A stretch of DNA of 64,000 nt from Solenopsis invicta (lineage: Eukaryota; Arthropoda; Insecta; Hymenoptera; Formicidae): the NCBI RefSeq assembly GCF_016802725.1, contig NC_052679.1, positions 14,253,635-14,317,634 on the forward strand, written 5' to 3'. The position numbers and the translations under genes were made by a program. Of this stretch, positions 14,252 to 27,000 are shown piece by piece (within the stretch, counting starts at the first letter, position 1; every line of letters begins with the position of its first letter). The notes below the pieces were generated by a model. The model was not told where the DNA came from and made no database searches. It saw only the letters and a list, made by a program, of their open reading frames with translations.

Positions 14252-15730
14252 TATATAGCATGAAGGCACATAACACAGTGGTTGTGAGCAAACTATCTTT
14301 ATTCCTTCTATTTTCTCTGACTTCTGCGTCGTACATCCCAGCGCGGCAAGAATTACTAATCAAAATTTTGATCACGTAATTGCATTTCTGATTTTTATAG
14401 TTTTATAAAACGTTATATAATAATACGTTATATCGGACTGACGAAATTGAAAGGCGAGAATAGAAAGCCTATGTCAGTCACAGCGGTCCTTGGTGCTGAT
14501 TTTAATTTTTACAATTCCCAACTGAACTGCGCGCCGCATTTTGTCAGACTTGAAACACAATCATAAGAAGCCGGAATATAATAATATAATGATATTAACG
14601 CTTTAAGAAGCATATATAAAATTCCTCTCCCTCCACGGAAAAACTGTAAAATGTTACATTTCATAGATTTAACAATAAACGTGTTGATTTGTATTTTTCT
14701 AGTTGAATCTGTCAGATTTCCAATTTATGCAACCAGATTCTTTTCCTCGTATATAACTTTTGGAAAATAATATAACGATGTGACGCAAATCAGCGTGCAT
14801 TGAAAATCGGAGCGTAGGTAGACGGGTATACGGAAAGAGATAGAGCCGTAAACTGCTACGTGCGCGCGAAAGATATAAAGAGAAACAGTGCGGAAAGGGT
14901 GCTGGCCGAGAAACGACGCGACGACAAGAGAGAAAGAGAGAGAGAGAAACGGTGGGAGGAGGATCGGTATACCGAGGGTCATACGATAGCTGCTCCTAAT
15001 TGGGTCGTATTAAATCGCAGGACCATCAATATTCCGGCGGCAACGTAACGCTACGTTCATTACCGGAAGCCGCTAATTAATCATGTTTCGCCAATTTCTG
15101 TCGAATTTTATAACAACGGCGGCGTGCGCTCGTTTGTCGCACACGGCGCCACGGCACAGCGTGCATCGCGACGAAGGAAGCACACCGGACTCACCGGAGC
15201 GGAATTCGCGCTGGGTCGGGCCCCGTGTGTTGTCGCTCTGGGCCGGCCGATCGGTTGGTCGATGGCCACGACTCGCTTTATAAATTGATAATTCAGTCGA
15301 GACGTCGGCCGTGCGACGATGTCTCGCCGCGCTATTTATCGCGGTCGTATCAGCCGCCGTTGCAACGGTCGCTCGTGGGAAGATTTGCCCCCGGTGCTAC
15401 TTTGGAGAACGGTAATCGTAAATATCGCCAGACCCCGCGCAACGAAACGAGAGTTCGATTGGACGAAATGCGCCCTCGGTGCTTTACTCGTAGATGCATT
15501 TCACCAGCCAGCGTCGATGTGGCATTGCCCGGCGATGCGAGGCAAGACGCGGCGAGAAGCACCGGAAAAAGATGCATACTCGGCCGTAAATCTGACCACC
15601 GGTAAACAGTTCTCGAGACGCTTTGGGTTACGCTCGCGCTCAAGAAAGCGCGCCCGGAAAATGATGATCTATCACCCGAATTGCCACTTATGTCATCGGG
15701 CCAACTAGCGCGGGCTCTTCCTCTTTTTAT

Positions 15731-15734
<4 letters not shown>

Positions 15735-15784
<50 letters not shown>

Positions 15785-15811
15785 CCTTGCGTGCACGCGC
15801 GCGCGCGCGCG
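15735..15811. repeat. (TC)n tract followed by (CG)8
   Basis: About 48 bp of TC dinucleotides (15735-15782), then, after CCCCTTGCGTGCA, sixteen bases of alternating CG (15796-15811). Intronic. Confidence 0.9.
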
Positions 15812-18800
15812 TTATTCGCGATATATATTTTCCACTCCACGCGATAATAGCTCCATCGCTCATACATCAATATTTCTTTTCACGACGATATATTGTTTGT
15901 CTCGACGCGAATGTGTCGTCGCGCAACAACCAGATGGCCGCGTAAATCTTACTTATCGTCTCTATTTATCTGCCAGGTAATATTACTTCGGCCGCCCTTA
16001 ATTATACTATATGAGATGGTGATAGAATATTATTATTATGGTACTCAATATTTTTGTATGATAAAATATAGAGGGACGGCGGCATTCAAGGAATATATAT
16101 CTGGGGCGGAATATCATATTTCGTATAATTCACGTTGAATTCTAAGAGCAAACGTTAAAATTACCTCGTTACAGTCTATTTAGATACTGTATTGCATATA
16201 ATTATCGATCATTAGTGTTTGCTATGTTATATAAAAGCTGAATTTCAGTTCAGCAGAAATTTTTACAGATACATACTTTCTGTGTAATTTTAAAAAGTAT
16301 GTTATATTTTATGTTATATCATATTTTTTTCTTAATTTTAGTCCAACTTGAAGGCCTAGTAGTAAATGTCAAATAATATAAATGAAGTTAATGTGTGTCG
16401 TAGTATGTGTACGAATTCGGTAAATAAAATTATATTATATATGGGCTGTGGTTGTGGAATATGATAGTCCGTCAAGTGTACTTCTCTTGCGCCTTTATAA
16501 CCTTATCGTAGACATATAATAATTATTAGAAGCAAAGAAATTATTTTAAAAAGTTTTAAATTTAATTTAAAATTTTGTCAAAACCAAAAAGTTATTAAAG
16601 AAAAATTTTTTTAAATAAAATATGTTTTATGAAATGCGTATAAAACGTTGCTTTTTGGCTCTTATTTGTGTGTAAAATTTATGAGAGATCATTAATTTAT
16701 GTTTTTGTTTTATAAATAAAAACGCCTTTCATGACATTAGTTGTTAGTATTCCACGATCCCCTGCTATTCCACAAATTCATCCTTCTTTCCCTCTTCAAC
16801 AAATTGTAAATTACGTTTGTTTTGTATACCCAATGAACTTTTATCCATAAAGAGATTGATATAAATCTATGACTAATAAACTGGCGTTGATAAAAATGAT
16901 ATCGCGTTAATATTTACCAAATTGTTGTGAAAAAATAAAATGGTATTTTATTACCCCCTCCTTTCTCTATAACAATATAACTTTCCAAGGTATTTTTGAG
17001 AATTTTTTACAACCAAAAATTCAGATATAAAATTAAAAATCAATATGTTTATAAAAAAGTATATTTCAAATAGATTTTTAAAAAATGTTTTAATTTTATT
17101 TTTATTTTAATTGAACAGTCCAATTTTTAGCATCAAAGTTAGACCTGCATCCGATCCAGTGACATTTTGATCCATATATTTCTGATCGGAAATTTGTGAC
17201 CGATCAGTTTCACATTATCTGATCAATTCGACGAAATCGGCTTTTTTAATAACTATTTGATGGAATTACACGGTATTTTGCACTCCCATTTCTCCATTCG
17301 CGTTTATAGTTCATGAATTTTTATGTTACTGGATAATGGAAAAATTTTATGTACATATATAAATATCTTTTTCCAATTATCCAATAACATGAACAAAAAA
17401 TGCAAATGAAGAAATGGTAGAAATTTACAGTCATGAAATTCCATCCAAAAGTTACAAATGTATGTGTATATGTAGTTGCTGAAAAACAAAAAATATACAC
17501 ATTAAAATACAATTGTATATGATTCTATCAATTTAGATGATAATGATAAAAACATTTTTTAAACACTAATATCATTATTAAGAATGCATTCCAGTAATCA
17601 TTGCACTGAAAATTTTTATAGTATGTATGTAATGTAAATTAATCAATATCTACAGTTGGAGACTAGTTCAAGATATAAGATAATGTATCAAAATATTTCT
17701 ATCTAATCACATAATTAACGCGCAATCTATTGAATAAATACAAAGATAATAGAAAACTAAAGTAACAGCTAAATTTATTACTAAAAATGTAACAACGTTA
17801 CCGTTACCGTCACAGACAGAGGAAAGTAATGGCCATTATTGAAAAAAAGTAACGAAAACGGTAACAACGTAACGCGTTACTTTCCAACCGTGATTTTATG
17901 AAACAGTTTTCGTGATAATATGTGATGAAAACTTTTAGACGTGCCATTAGTCAGCTATTTTAGAGTTATACAGGAAACCTTCTTCAAATAATTCGTTTTG
18001 TACTGTTCTGTCCTTTCGAATGGCAATCTTCATTTTCTTGAAAACGTGATGATCCAAAGCATTTGAGACGGGTTTCATCTCACGAAACAGCCAAATGAAT
18101 AACTGTGCTGCTAACGGTTATGTCATCATCTGTTTCATTTTGAGCACATTCATAAATCCATCGTAGAAGATGCTAACTATCAAAATATTGACGTCTTTTC
18201 TCCTTTGCTTTTGTACATACATCGCATCTTTGTATGCTTCATTTACTGTAATGTTCGAAACGAAACGTTCAGAGAAGAAATTCTGCTCCTCATTGAAGAG
18301 GAATATTCTAGAATATTCTCAAAAAGTCGGAAGTAATAACGAGCGCGATGGTGTGTTTTAGAATTTAGCTCGAGCATTACAACTATTTAAGTTGGTCAAG
18401 TGATCCTATGCACTGCTTCATTTAGTTCTGTATCTTGGTCTAAATTTTCATTTTTCCCAAGAAATGTTTCTGTGAGATATTCTCAAGACTATAAGCTCTT
18501 AAAAGAAAGTAGAAAATATTAATTCTTTCTTTTTCAATTCAAGACCAAAATATCTCCTTAACCGTAGCGCGACATCTAATTAAGGTATTATTGAGCCTAT
18601 TAATATTGTTGAAGAAAGTTAGATTAATATCGTTAAATGTAAGATCGAATTTTGTCAATATTTCTCTTGTAACTGTTATACTTAAGTAACACTTATGTTA
18701 GAATGATGCAAATAATAGACTGAGATTGGATTATTTATGGAAGTGCTGCCGAGAGAATTATAAACGCAATTTATTACTGTGAGATAGCCGTGAAAGACTG

Positions 18801-19678
18801 TTAAGAAGAGTCATCCGAATTTTATCGATATTCCATCCAGCGGTAGATATTGAAGCTTTTTGCTACTCCATTTTTCATCGGGCGTATATATCAATGTATT
18901 GTATATATAGGTCGTAAGGCGTATCTTGAAGGAAGAATGTAGACTCGCGTAAAGGCCGAATACATAGCTTATCGCGTGCCAGTTTAAATGCTTAATAATC
19001 TATAATGTTGATGTTTTCGTATATTCAAGTATATACAATTACTCCATACATGTACTCCGCCAAAATTTTGATTTTTATATGAATCTAAAAAAACGGAAAT
19101 TTTGTTGACAGGTAAAAGATAATGGACGTGATAGATATAAATTACTTCTTAATGAAATGCATGTCCAGCGAAGTTTTTGGACTATCAAAGATTGCAGGAA
19201 AAGTTAAGTGACTCGTTTAACTAGCCAAAATTTAACTATTCCATTGAGAATCGAAACATTTATTTTAATTGATACATACTAAAAGAGGAAGAGGCGCGAA
19301 AAAAAGAGAAAAATAATTGGTCTTCGTTTTATTACAGTTTTATTTAATTTTAATAAAAACCCAATTCGTAACTTAATACATAAAGTTAAAACATAACTAA
19401 AAAGCTTTTGTCGTAATAAAAATGAATATTTTATGATATCATATGTTACAATTATTAAATAAAGTTATATTATTATTATTATTATTACTTTCATAAATGT
19501 TTTCAAAAGAACTAAAATATCTGAAAAATGACTTTGTGTATATATTTATATACAAATGGTAGAGAACGTATCTGATTAAATATACGTAATTACAAACAAT
19601 GTGTACGCCATAAAATTCACCATTTATTTGTTTCGATAAACGTAATACAAACGTGAGCGATAAAGTCGGTTAATTTTA

Positions 19679-19802
19679 AATATTTAGGCTGCAAAGTGAT
19701 ACCTCTCTAACCAAAAATAATATAAATGTATACAATAAACTCAATTAATTTCCAATATTTAGGCTGTAAAATAAATGATGCCTCTCTAACCAAAAATAAT
19801 AT
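19679..19802. repeat. Tandem duplication, ~75-bp period
   Basis: The block ATATTTAGGCTG...CCTCTCTAACCAAAAATAATAT occurs twice, starting near 19680 and 19755, with small differences. Confidence 0.8.
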
Positions 19803-19913
19803 TTCTCTCTACACTTTTCTCTTTTATCTTTATTATTGAGATTATCTCTATAATCAGTATTAACAGCGACCAAAATTTACAATCAATATATATTACATGA
19901 ATGTTATATGTAT

Positions 19914-20253
19914 ATTAAAGATGTGCGATGTCAGATTTTTTGATGCCAAATTAAATCGAATCGAATCATTGAAACATAACATAACATTTAATTAATAAGA
20001 CCATTATTAGGTTGAATATCAATATAATAAAGATAATATTAAAAGATTTTTATATTGATAAAGAAAAATAACATTAGTTACGTTAAAATTATTTTAAACA
20101 TGATTTTATAAGAGTGTCAATATAAATATGATTTGTATTTAAATTTTTTAGATTCAAAATTTTTGAATAATTCAGATTTGAATCATAAAGATTCAAATCT
20201 GAATCTTATCCGATTCAATTCGATTTAATTCGAATAATTCGCACATCTTTATT
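19914..20253. mobile_element. Candidate MITE with short inverted ends
   Basis: The left end TTAAAGATGTGCGA is matched by the inverted right end TCGCACATCTTTA. Related AT-rich inner arms follow (AAATTAAATCGAATCG and CGATTTAATTCG). Near the right end is a perfect hairpin, GATTCAGATTTGAATC and its complement. No clean target duplication was seen. Confidence 0.45.
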
Positions 20254-20403
20254 ACATCTTGAATATCTTAAATAATGCAATGTATTAATTGTAATATACA
20301 ATGCTTTGCGTCGACTTTTTTTAGACAAAATAAATCCTCGATAAGACGGTTTTCCCTCGTTTGCAAAGTAAAAGTTCAATCATTAATGCGACATTTTTCA
20401 CAG

Positions 20404-20651
20404 GTGCGAAGCTGTGTCAGCTAGCGATTACGTTGAATTTTCCAACTACATGATCAGAGACCGGAAGTATCCGAGGCACTGTGGTCAGCTGAAAGAATTC
20501 GACGTTTACAGCGACAGGAAGTTCTTTCGCGTTACGTTCAAGAGTAACGATCGTCTCGACGCCACGGGCTTTAATGCCAGTTACGTGTTCCTAGACGAGG
20601 AAGAAAATTACACGATGAAGATACCTGCGAGCAACGGATCGGCACGGCACG
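20404..20651 (+). CDS. Internal exon: second half of CUB domain and stalk, SOL-1-like
   Basis: A 248-nt exon from acceptor TTTTTCACAG to donor GTGAGG (20652). The first G completes the proline codon begun at 12587, so the CUB domain reads on without a break: PCEAVSASDYVEFSNYM, RHCGQL, FFRVTFKSNDRLDATGF. This supplies the other two conserved cysteines and the acidic DYVEF and SNDRLDATGF motifs typical of calcium-binding CUB domains. After the domain comes an acidic stretch (LDEEENYT) with three N-glycosylation sequons (NAS, NYT, NGS). The exon ends one base into a glycine codon, which matches the acceptor at 23925. Reading through the donor would add about 25 residues before a stop, so intron retention would give a protein without the hydrophobic tail. 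Confidence 0.87.
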
Positions 20652-23600
20652 GTGAGGCTTTCATGAAATTAATTAATTATATCACGATGTTGCTTTACGA
20701 TACCTACGCAGGTATCTTTTTTTAACAATCATAACATTATGTAACTCAAGAGAGTAACAAAGTATAACTTTTTTCCCTTGACAAGGAAAAATGCTTCTTG
20801 TACATCCATTAAACTTTATATACGCTATACTATTAAATTATTTACATTTAGCAAAGAAATCTGCTGTTTATTATCCACGACTCATTAATACGGAATATGG
20901 AAAATATAATACATATCGTTAAAAAATTGCAATGGAGTATACGATTCCAACAAAAATATTGAATTTATTTTGCATCGTGTAAGTTCATATCAATGCGAAT
21001 TTTTAAAAAGTCCAAGTTTATACATTTCGCTCGCTTTCGATGATACAATTATTTACGTTGGATATTGGAAAAATGTGAGCCGCATAGTGTGCAGAGTTAC
21101 AGTAATAGATACATCATGCGTAGCAAAGTGCTTGTTATACTTCTCGTATTTACAAAAGAAATCGTGGTTTCACATATTTCCGTTATAATATAAATATCCT
21201 TACTCATTTTAGTAATGATGTAAAAGTATCAAGCGCGAAGATACTTAAAATAGCAGATGAATAAAGATTTTTTTCTGAAAGATACGACGTGTAGAGTCCC
21301 AAGAGAAAAAGTCTTTTTCTCTTTTAAAGCTCTCGAGATAAAGAGATCTTTGAAAGAGGAAAAATTTGTCTGCGATATTACAGTTAAAAGTACAACATAT
21401 TTGAATTTAACTAAATTCTCGACTTAATAAAATATTCGAAATGCGACGAGTTCTGCGTAGACTGAATACGGTCTCTGAAAACTCAACCGAACGAAGTCTC
21501 GTTTCCTCTTAACAGTTCTGACTTGTACGTTTCGTAGGCAACTACATCTACATTATGGTCATTATCTTCCGGCTATTTAAATGTCTTGTTGGCAATTTCT
21601 ATGAGAGTTATTTCTCTTGATTTTTCCTTCTTGTCGTATATACGAACACGTTGTAAAACACACGAACGGATATTCTGGAAAATAATTGAGTCTTTTGTAA
21701 CATAAAGGAAAGCCCGACAAGAGAGGTAGGTAAAAACCCCGTAGAAGGGATCTATTCTGAATTGTACGGAGATCCGTTCATTCGCATTCTCGTTCTTCCG
21801 AGGAGGCGAAAAGTCACGCGCGCGGCAACGTAAATGGATAGAAGCGGCCTGGAAAAGGTAGCGCAGGCAGAATGAATTAAGGCGGTGTACTTTAGCCCGT
21901 TCCGTCAAATCGAATTGCGCGGAGAGAAGCCCGTTATTCACTCGTTTCGCGCTGGCAAACGGGGTCGAATACCTCGGATTCGTGAAACTTTTGTTACAAC
22001 TTGGAGCATTGTTGCACGCCCAATGGCTGGAGTAGCCCCGGTGCCGCTGGGCTTAATAGCTCGAAATACATCTTCGGGCATTCGGTCGCCGTTTAAATGC
22101 CGTTCTAGAGCGGTAACAATTGCAGAACGGAAAAATGTGCAAACTCAACGGGATTGTACGATCGAAATGAATCGTGTGATACATGCCGCGTCATTCTCCA
22201 CTGATCCGATCAATCGAACGTTATTAATCGATTCCGCTAATAATTCTTCTTCGGAACCGTGTGTTATCTCCCCAATGCACCGTCTCTAAAAAAGAAAAAA
22301 GTCTCTTCTGAATCGTGTGATCCTGGATCCAATCCATAGAATTCTAGATAATAAGCTGAGATTTGGCTTGCTTTTTATCTCAACGCTATTGTGCCGCGAA
22401 TAATATTTATAATTATATGCAAGATTAAATTTCTCATATTACCCAGTGTTTGAGAAATTGATTCCAGTCTGATGAAGCCAAATAATATGAATATTAGTTT
22501 CGTCACAGCGGTTCCGGTATACGCGGTCAACTAAAATTGCCCGCCATTGTCGCGAAACAAATTGCAAATAGGACTCGGCCAGATGTGACGCGTATTTATA
22601 CGCAATCAACGATAATGTCGCGCGTTCCACTTTCCCCGTCCGGACGGCAGGAGATTGTGTAGCAGCGGTTTCAATATTCTAGATTGTATCGTCGACTTTG
22701 CAATATTTGTCCGTAGACACTAACGTGAGATTGCATAATGAACAAACCAGCGTAATAAGATTCGTTATCAGTTTGTGAGGGAACGGCCGCTGTCATCGAA
22801 TTTGATAAATATGAATTTGAAAGGGAGAACGAACAATGGGAGAAAGCTTGGAAACTCGCCTCCTGCACTCGAAAAAATTCGTAATGGTGATAGTTATAAA
22901 AGTGACGACTACACAAGTTTTATAAGTAGGATTAATGTACATAAGTCAATAAACTAGTGTTTATGCTCATTGACTCTAAAGTTTTAATTGCAATAACTGT
23001 AAAATAGTTTGTATCAACACAGCAATTTGTTAATTTATAATGAAACAGCATCTCAACTATAATTACATAATTACATAGACTTTAATACAAATAAGTTATA
23101 ATAATTATGTACTTTCAGTTTACGTACGGTCGATAGTTAAATATACGACCGAAATAACTATGATAACAGTGGAGCAGTAGGATAGAGCCTTGAATGCTAA
23201 GAATAAGAACGAGAGATCCCGAATTCGAATCTCAGTTCAATATTTCCATCACATTTCTAGTTTTCTATAATTTATTTAATAATTTTACTACAAATGATTA
23301 ATATTGTTGTATTTTCTTAATTCATATAATTCGTTGTTGTTTTTACTATAATTTATTTGCAGTACATAAGCTAAGGTGCTATTCGTTCACGTTTATAGTT
23401 TACATTTACGATTTTTTCTCTGAATATAAAAGAAAAAAAAACATGTTTAATCACACATCGCTTTACATATAACAATCGAGTTACAGAATTTAACAAATTT
23501 TTTTATTTATAAGATTACTGGAAAAAAATTTGCACATTTTGTCATATTGGCCATAAAGATCGCCGTAACGTGTACAATTGTTGTGCAAAAACGTTATCGC

Positions 23601-23924
23601 GTTTTTATTATGTCACAACGCGCCCCCCGCGCTATACTTTTTTCCGCTTCACGTATACGCGACAATAAAAAAAAAGTCTACGAAGAGTAAACAGGGACAA
23701 AATGTGCGATATGTATATTACTATTTATGCCATCGTTAACATGAGTTATCACGCGCGTGGTTCCATATGCAGGCTAGACGTGGATCGATAGCACCACGCG
23801 ACTCACCCCACGGGGTCAACTGCGAATAAAGGAAAAAAAAAAGGAAGAAAAGTTGATCGAGGAGTTGCATTATCGAGAACTGGAGTCTAAGTAACCATGA
23901 AATTGTTCTTTCTTTTCATTAAAG
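20652..23924 (+). other. Intron (3.3 kb) before the last coding exon
   Basis: Bounded by GTGAGG and TTTTCATTAAAG. A CpG-rich patch lies at about 21760-22260. Nothing else was recognised. A B-box-like string near 23220 was considered and rejected as a tRNA. Confidence 0.65.
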
Positions 23925-24013
23925 GTATCGCGCCTTCGCCCCTGCCGTTGCTGCTGCTACTGCTGCTGCTGTTCACGAACTGTCTCTTCGTTGGTGGTAG
24001 AGGCTCGCATTAA
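23925..24013 (+). CDS. Terminal coding exon: hydrophobic C-terminal tail, SOL-1-like
   Basis: A short last coding exon after CTTTTCATTAAAG. Its first two bases complete the glycine codon opened at 20651. The frame then reads a proline-containing linker (IAPSPLP), a run of nine leucines, FTNCLFV and a short polar end GGRGSH before TAA at 24011-24013. A small-residue region, a spacer and a hydrophobic end with almost nothing after it is the form of a GPI-anchor signal. A single membrane span with a six-residue tail is the alternative. Either way the mature protein would be an extracellular CUB protein held at the membrane. The exon rests on phase match, splice signals and the plausible tail; no transcript was available. 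Confidence 0.72.
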
Positions 24014-27000
24014 GAAAAGGCAGGCCACACGGCGGCCACGTGGACAAGTCTTGGCTCAATTTACAACGAACCGCAACTTTAAGATCCATCTGAGAGCCAT
24101 CCAGAGTCACCAATAGCTCAGCTCATCGAAGAAAGTGACGACCTCGTTGACAAATTCGTCGGGAGGGAGTCTGTTACTGAAGTCTATTATCCGACCCGGG
24201 ACGCAAAGTCTTAAATGTGTCCACGCATCCTTTCTCATTCTATCCCATTCGTCCGCGTCACGTCGACCATTTCGAGGAGAAAGCATCGGTGGTAAAATAC
24301 TTTTACGTCTAAACAGCGCGCAAGAGAAACGACCGTGCGGACGGTGTCATTCGTCGAGAACTCGTCGCAGCTCCGTTACCGTAAACAAGAGAAGTGGGAT
24401 TAATTGGCTGCGTGGCTAAATTGCCGCTAGTGGCCTACGAGGGTAAGTTTGCAGTCGGCAAGTAACTCTTCCGAGAAGGATTCTTACTTTCGGTGAAGTA
24501 TAAGTAAATCTTTTTCGCGATGACAAGCTGCGCAAAGGAAAAACATTACGACCCGTTGCCGCTGTTTCGATTCTAGCAAATGCACGCGATCTCTGTTTAT
24601 CGTTTACAATTTAACTTTAATCACGATTTAAAACTTGAATGGCGCTCGCAGCTGCGAAAAACTTTAACTCTCAATGTTTCTTTCAATACCGAGAAAATTG
24701 TTAAGTTAAGGGCGCGTGCACTGCCAGACCAGGTCCAGACCAAGCGAACGTGCGCGAATAAACATGAATGAACAACTCGCGACGCCTTTATCCTTATCGA
24801 AGCAAGTTATTCGTTCGCGTTCGTTCGCGCTCGTGCGAATTTTATTTGGATCCTGCTTTAGAGAAAATCATTTATTATGCGATCATTTAAATCTGATTTT
24901 ACTCGTTCAATCGACAATGTTTTTCTCCTCTCGCGGGGAACGAATCTCTTAAGTCATCGTAATTGTCTGTCCGTATATCGAAAGTCATACATACCGTAGG
25001 AAAAATTCGCCTTCACAAATACGCTACGGACGGACCTTTACTCTACATCCTCTATACGACTGTGATGTTCCCGTTCTTTCTTAGTTTAATAGAAACAAAA
25101 TCAAGTCTGATCATTCGCGATAGCGAACATTTGTAATTGATAATTAGGTCCTGGAGATACTGTTAATCGCCGATTGCATCATGAGAACTTAGGAAGCGTA
25201 TAGTTAAGTATTTATCGTCAAAAGTCCTGTTTCAACGAGCGAGCGTTTTAGACTAACAGGAAAATTGTGTAATAATTCGAAATTTCGGATTTCGAACCCA
25301 GTGAGAATACGTAATTGACACATTTAATGGAATATATGAGAGCGATTGCAATTCTTAAAAATGCGCGTTCGATTGAGCGATTTCGGCGATGAATGTTTCA
25401 ATAATGAGCAATACGTGATCGACCGAATTTACGGGCTAGTGATGATTAAAGAGGGATATTTTGGAAACATTTTTTGAGTTTGTGGACTGCATCAATATTA
25501 CACAATTGGATGTCACGGATGCATTAGTAACTACTAATTTCTTTCAAACAATATTTTATCATCGCATTCAGTAAAAATCGCATTAGTCATACTAATTTTT
25601 TTTTTTTTTTTTTATTAAATCGATACACAACTACATGAGCAAGAATTATATATATTAAAAAATATTTTTGTCTAATTTTCTGTCCAAAACATTAATTTTT
25701 ACATTAATTAGTTATTAAAATTGAGTGTTTTACAGTATAATTTTTCTAAGACATGCATACGAAGTTATTACCATTTTTCTCGATAAAACAGAGTTTTTAA
25801 GTAATTAGAAATTAGGAAACAATTTTTCATTGAGTAAAAAAAAATAATAAGCATTCTTTCTCTCGTACATTACAGAACATGCTGCAATATTGCTGAAATG
25901 TTATATTGTATGGGTATCTATTGGAACTTGTCTATTTCTTTAATATCATTTTAAGTTAGCAATTAATTTATGAATGAAATCTTCATCTATTAAAGAAAAT
26001 TTTATTTGAAATACTTATAACTCGATGTAGCTCTTTCCGTGCAAAATTACACGAGTAAGAGTACATATGCTACTGAAAAGTATATTATGCACCGCCAAGT
26101 TCTCAAAGGGTTAACAAAACAAATACCAATTTGCTTCAAAGTAAATTTCGTGCGTTTTCGCACCAAGCGTAATATGTTCGTGAATTGAAGATTGTTAATA
26201 TTGATACTGCTACGTCATAGAAATACGAGTAAATGTGGTGCCCGTCAAAGAGTGCAGTCTGTTATAGAATAATTTATATAACGGCCGTACAACTTGAGAA
26301 ACAAGAGAAGAGAACTCGGCTCATTGTAAATTCGGCTGAAATGCACTCGCGCTGCGTCAATATAACGTAAAACTCCTCCACTTTCTCAAAAAAATGATTT
26401 CTAAAAGAACAAGTTAGTGAAATTATAGGCCCGATGTATTTCCTCGAGCTTACTACAGCGATTATGACAACCAGATAGTGTCGTATTCTAACAAGTCTCC
26501 GCACGTCGAGCGTGAGTCGCGGTATACCCGACTGTATTTACACAAAATCATGTCGAAAAGCGTGAGCTCGATGCCGAGCGAACATGATCTCGCGGAACGT
26601 GTGGAACGTGTGGAAAATCAGCATGGAAGATAACACAAGTGTGAGGAATGAGAATGGACTTCTATGAACTCGATATCAAATTGTGTATCTATAGATACAT
26701 AACTAGGTAGCAATACTGTCATTGTGTACGTTAGACTCTATCGTACGTCAAGTACTTTTTAAATAGATTTATAATATTTTTTATAATTTTAAATAGGTTT
26801 ATAATATGTGTTAGTAAAAATTCTTCCGATAAAAGTTTCCGATTAATTTTTGCAAGGAAAATATGCTCACACGGTGTGACGTGTATGTACGTTTGCGTGT
26901 CGCGTGCGAGATGCAAGAGGTAACTGCGTGTGTGATGTGTGATCGGAGAATCATTTTCGTTTTCCGTTGTTTCTACGTTAACGGAGAATAAGAGAAAGGG

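Larger units (their letters stand above)
12588..20403 (+). other. Intron (7.8 kb) within the CUB gene
   Basis: Bounded by GTAAGT and TTTTTCACAG with matching phase. It holds the 140-bp MITE at 14112-14251, a (TC)n/(CG)n cluster at 15735-15811 inside a CpG-rich stretch (about 14850-15970), a hAT-like string at 17869-17884, a tandem duplication at 19679-19802 and a MITE candidate at 19914-20253. No further exon was recognised. Confidence 0.75.

Noticed and set aside
15083..15708. Overlapping open frames in the CpG-rich intron patch
   Set aside because: Several frames are open at once because GC-rich DNA lacks stops; none has a recognisable domain, and the CUB gene reads across as intron.
23180..23250. 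tRNA-like B box (GAATTCGAATCTC)
   Set aside because: No matching A box, acceptor stem or anticodon arm could be paired; isolated motif only.
24135..24419. Small coding gene after the CUB gene
   Set aside because: No recognisable domain, no splice framework, and position fits 3' UTR.
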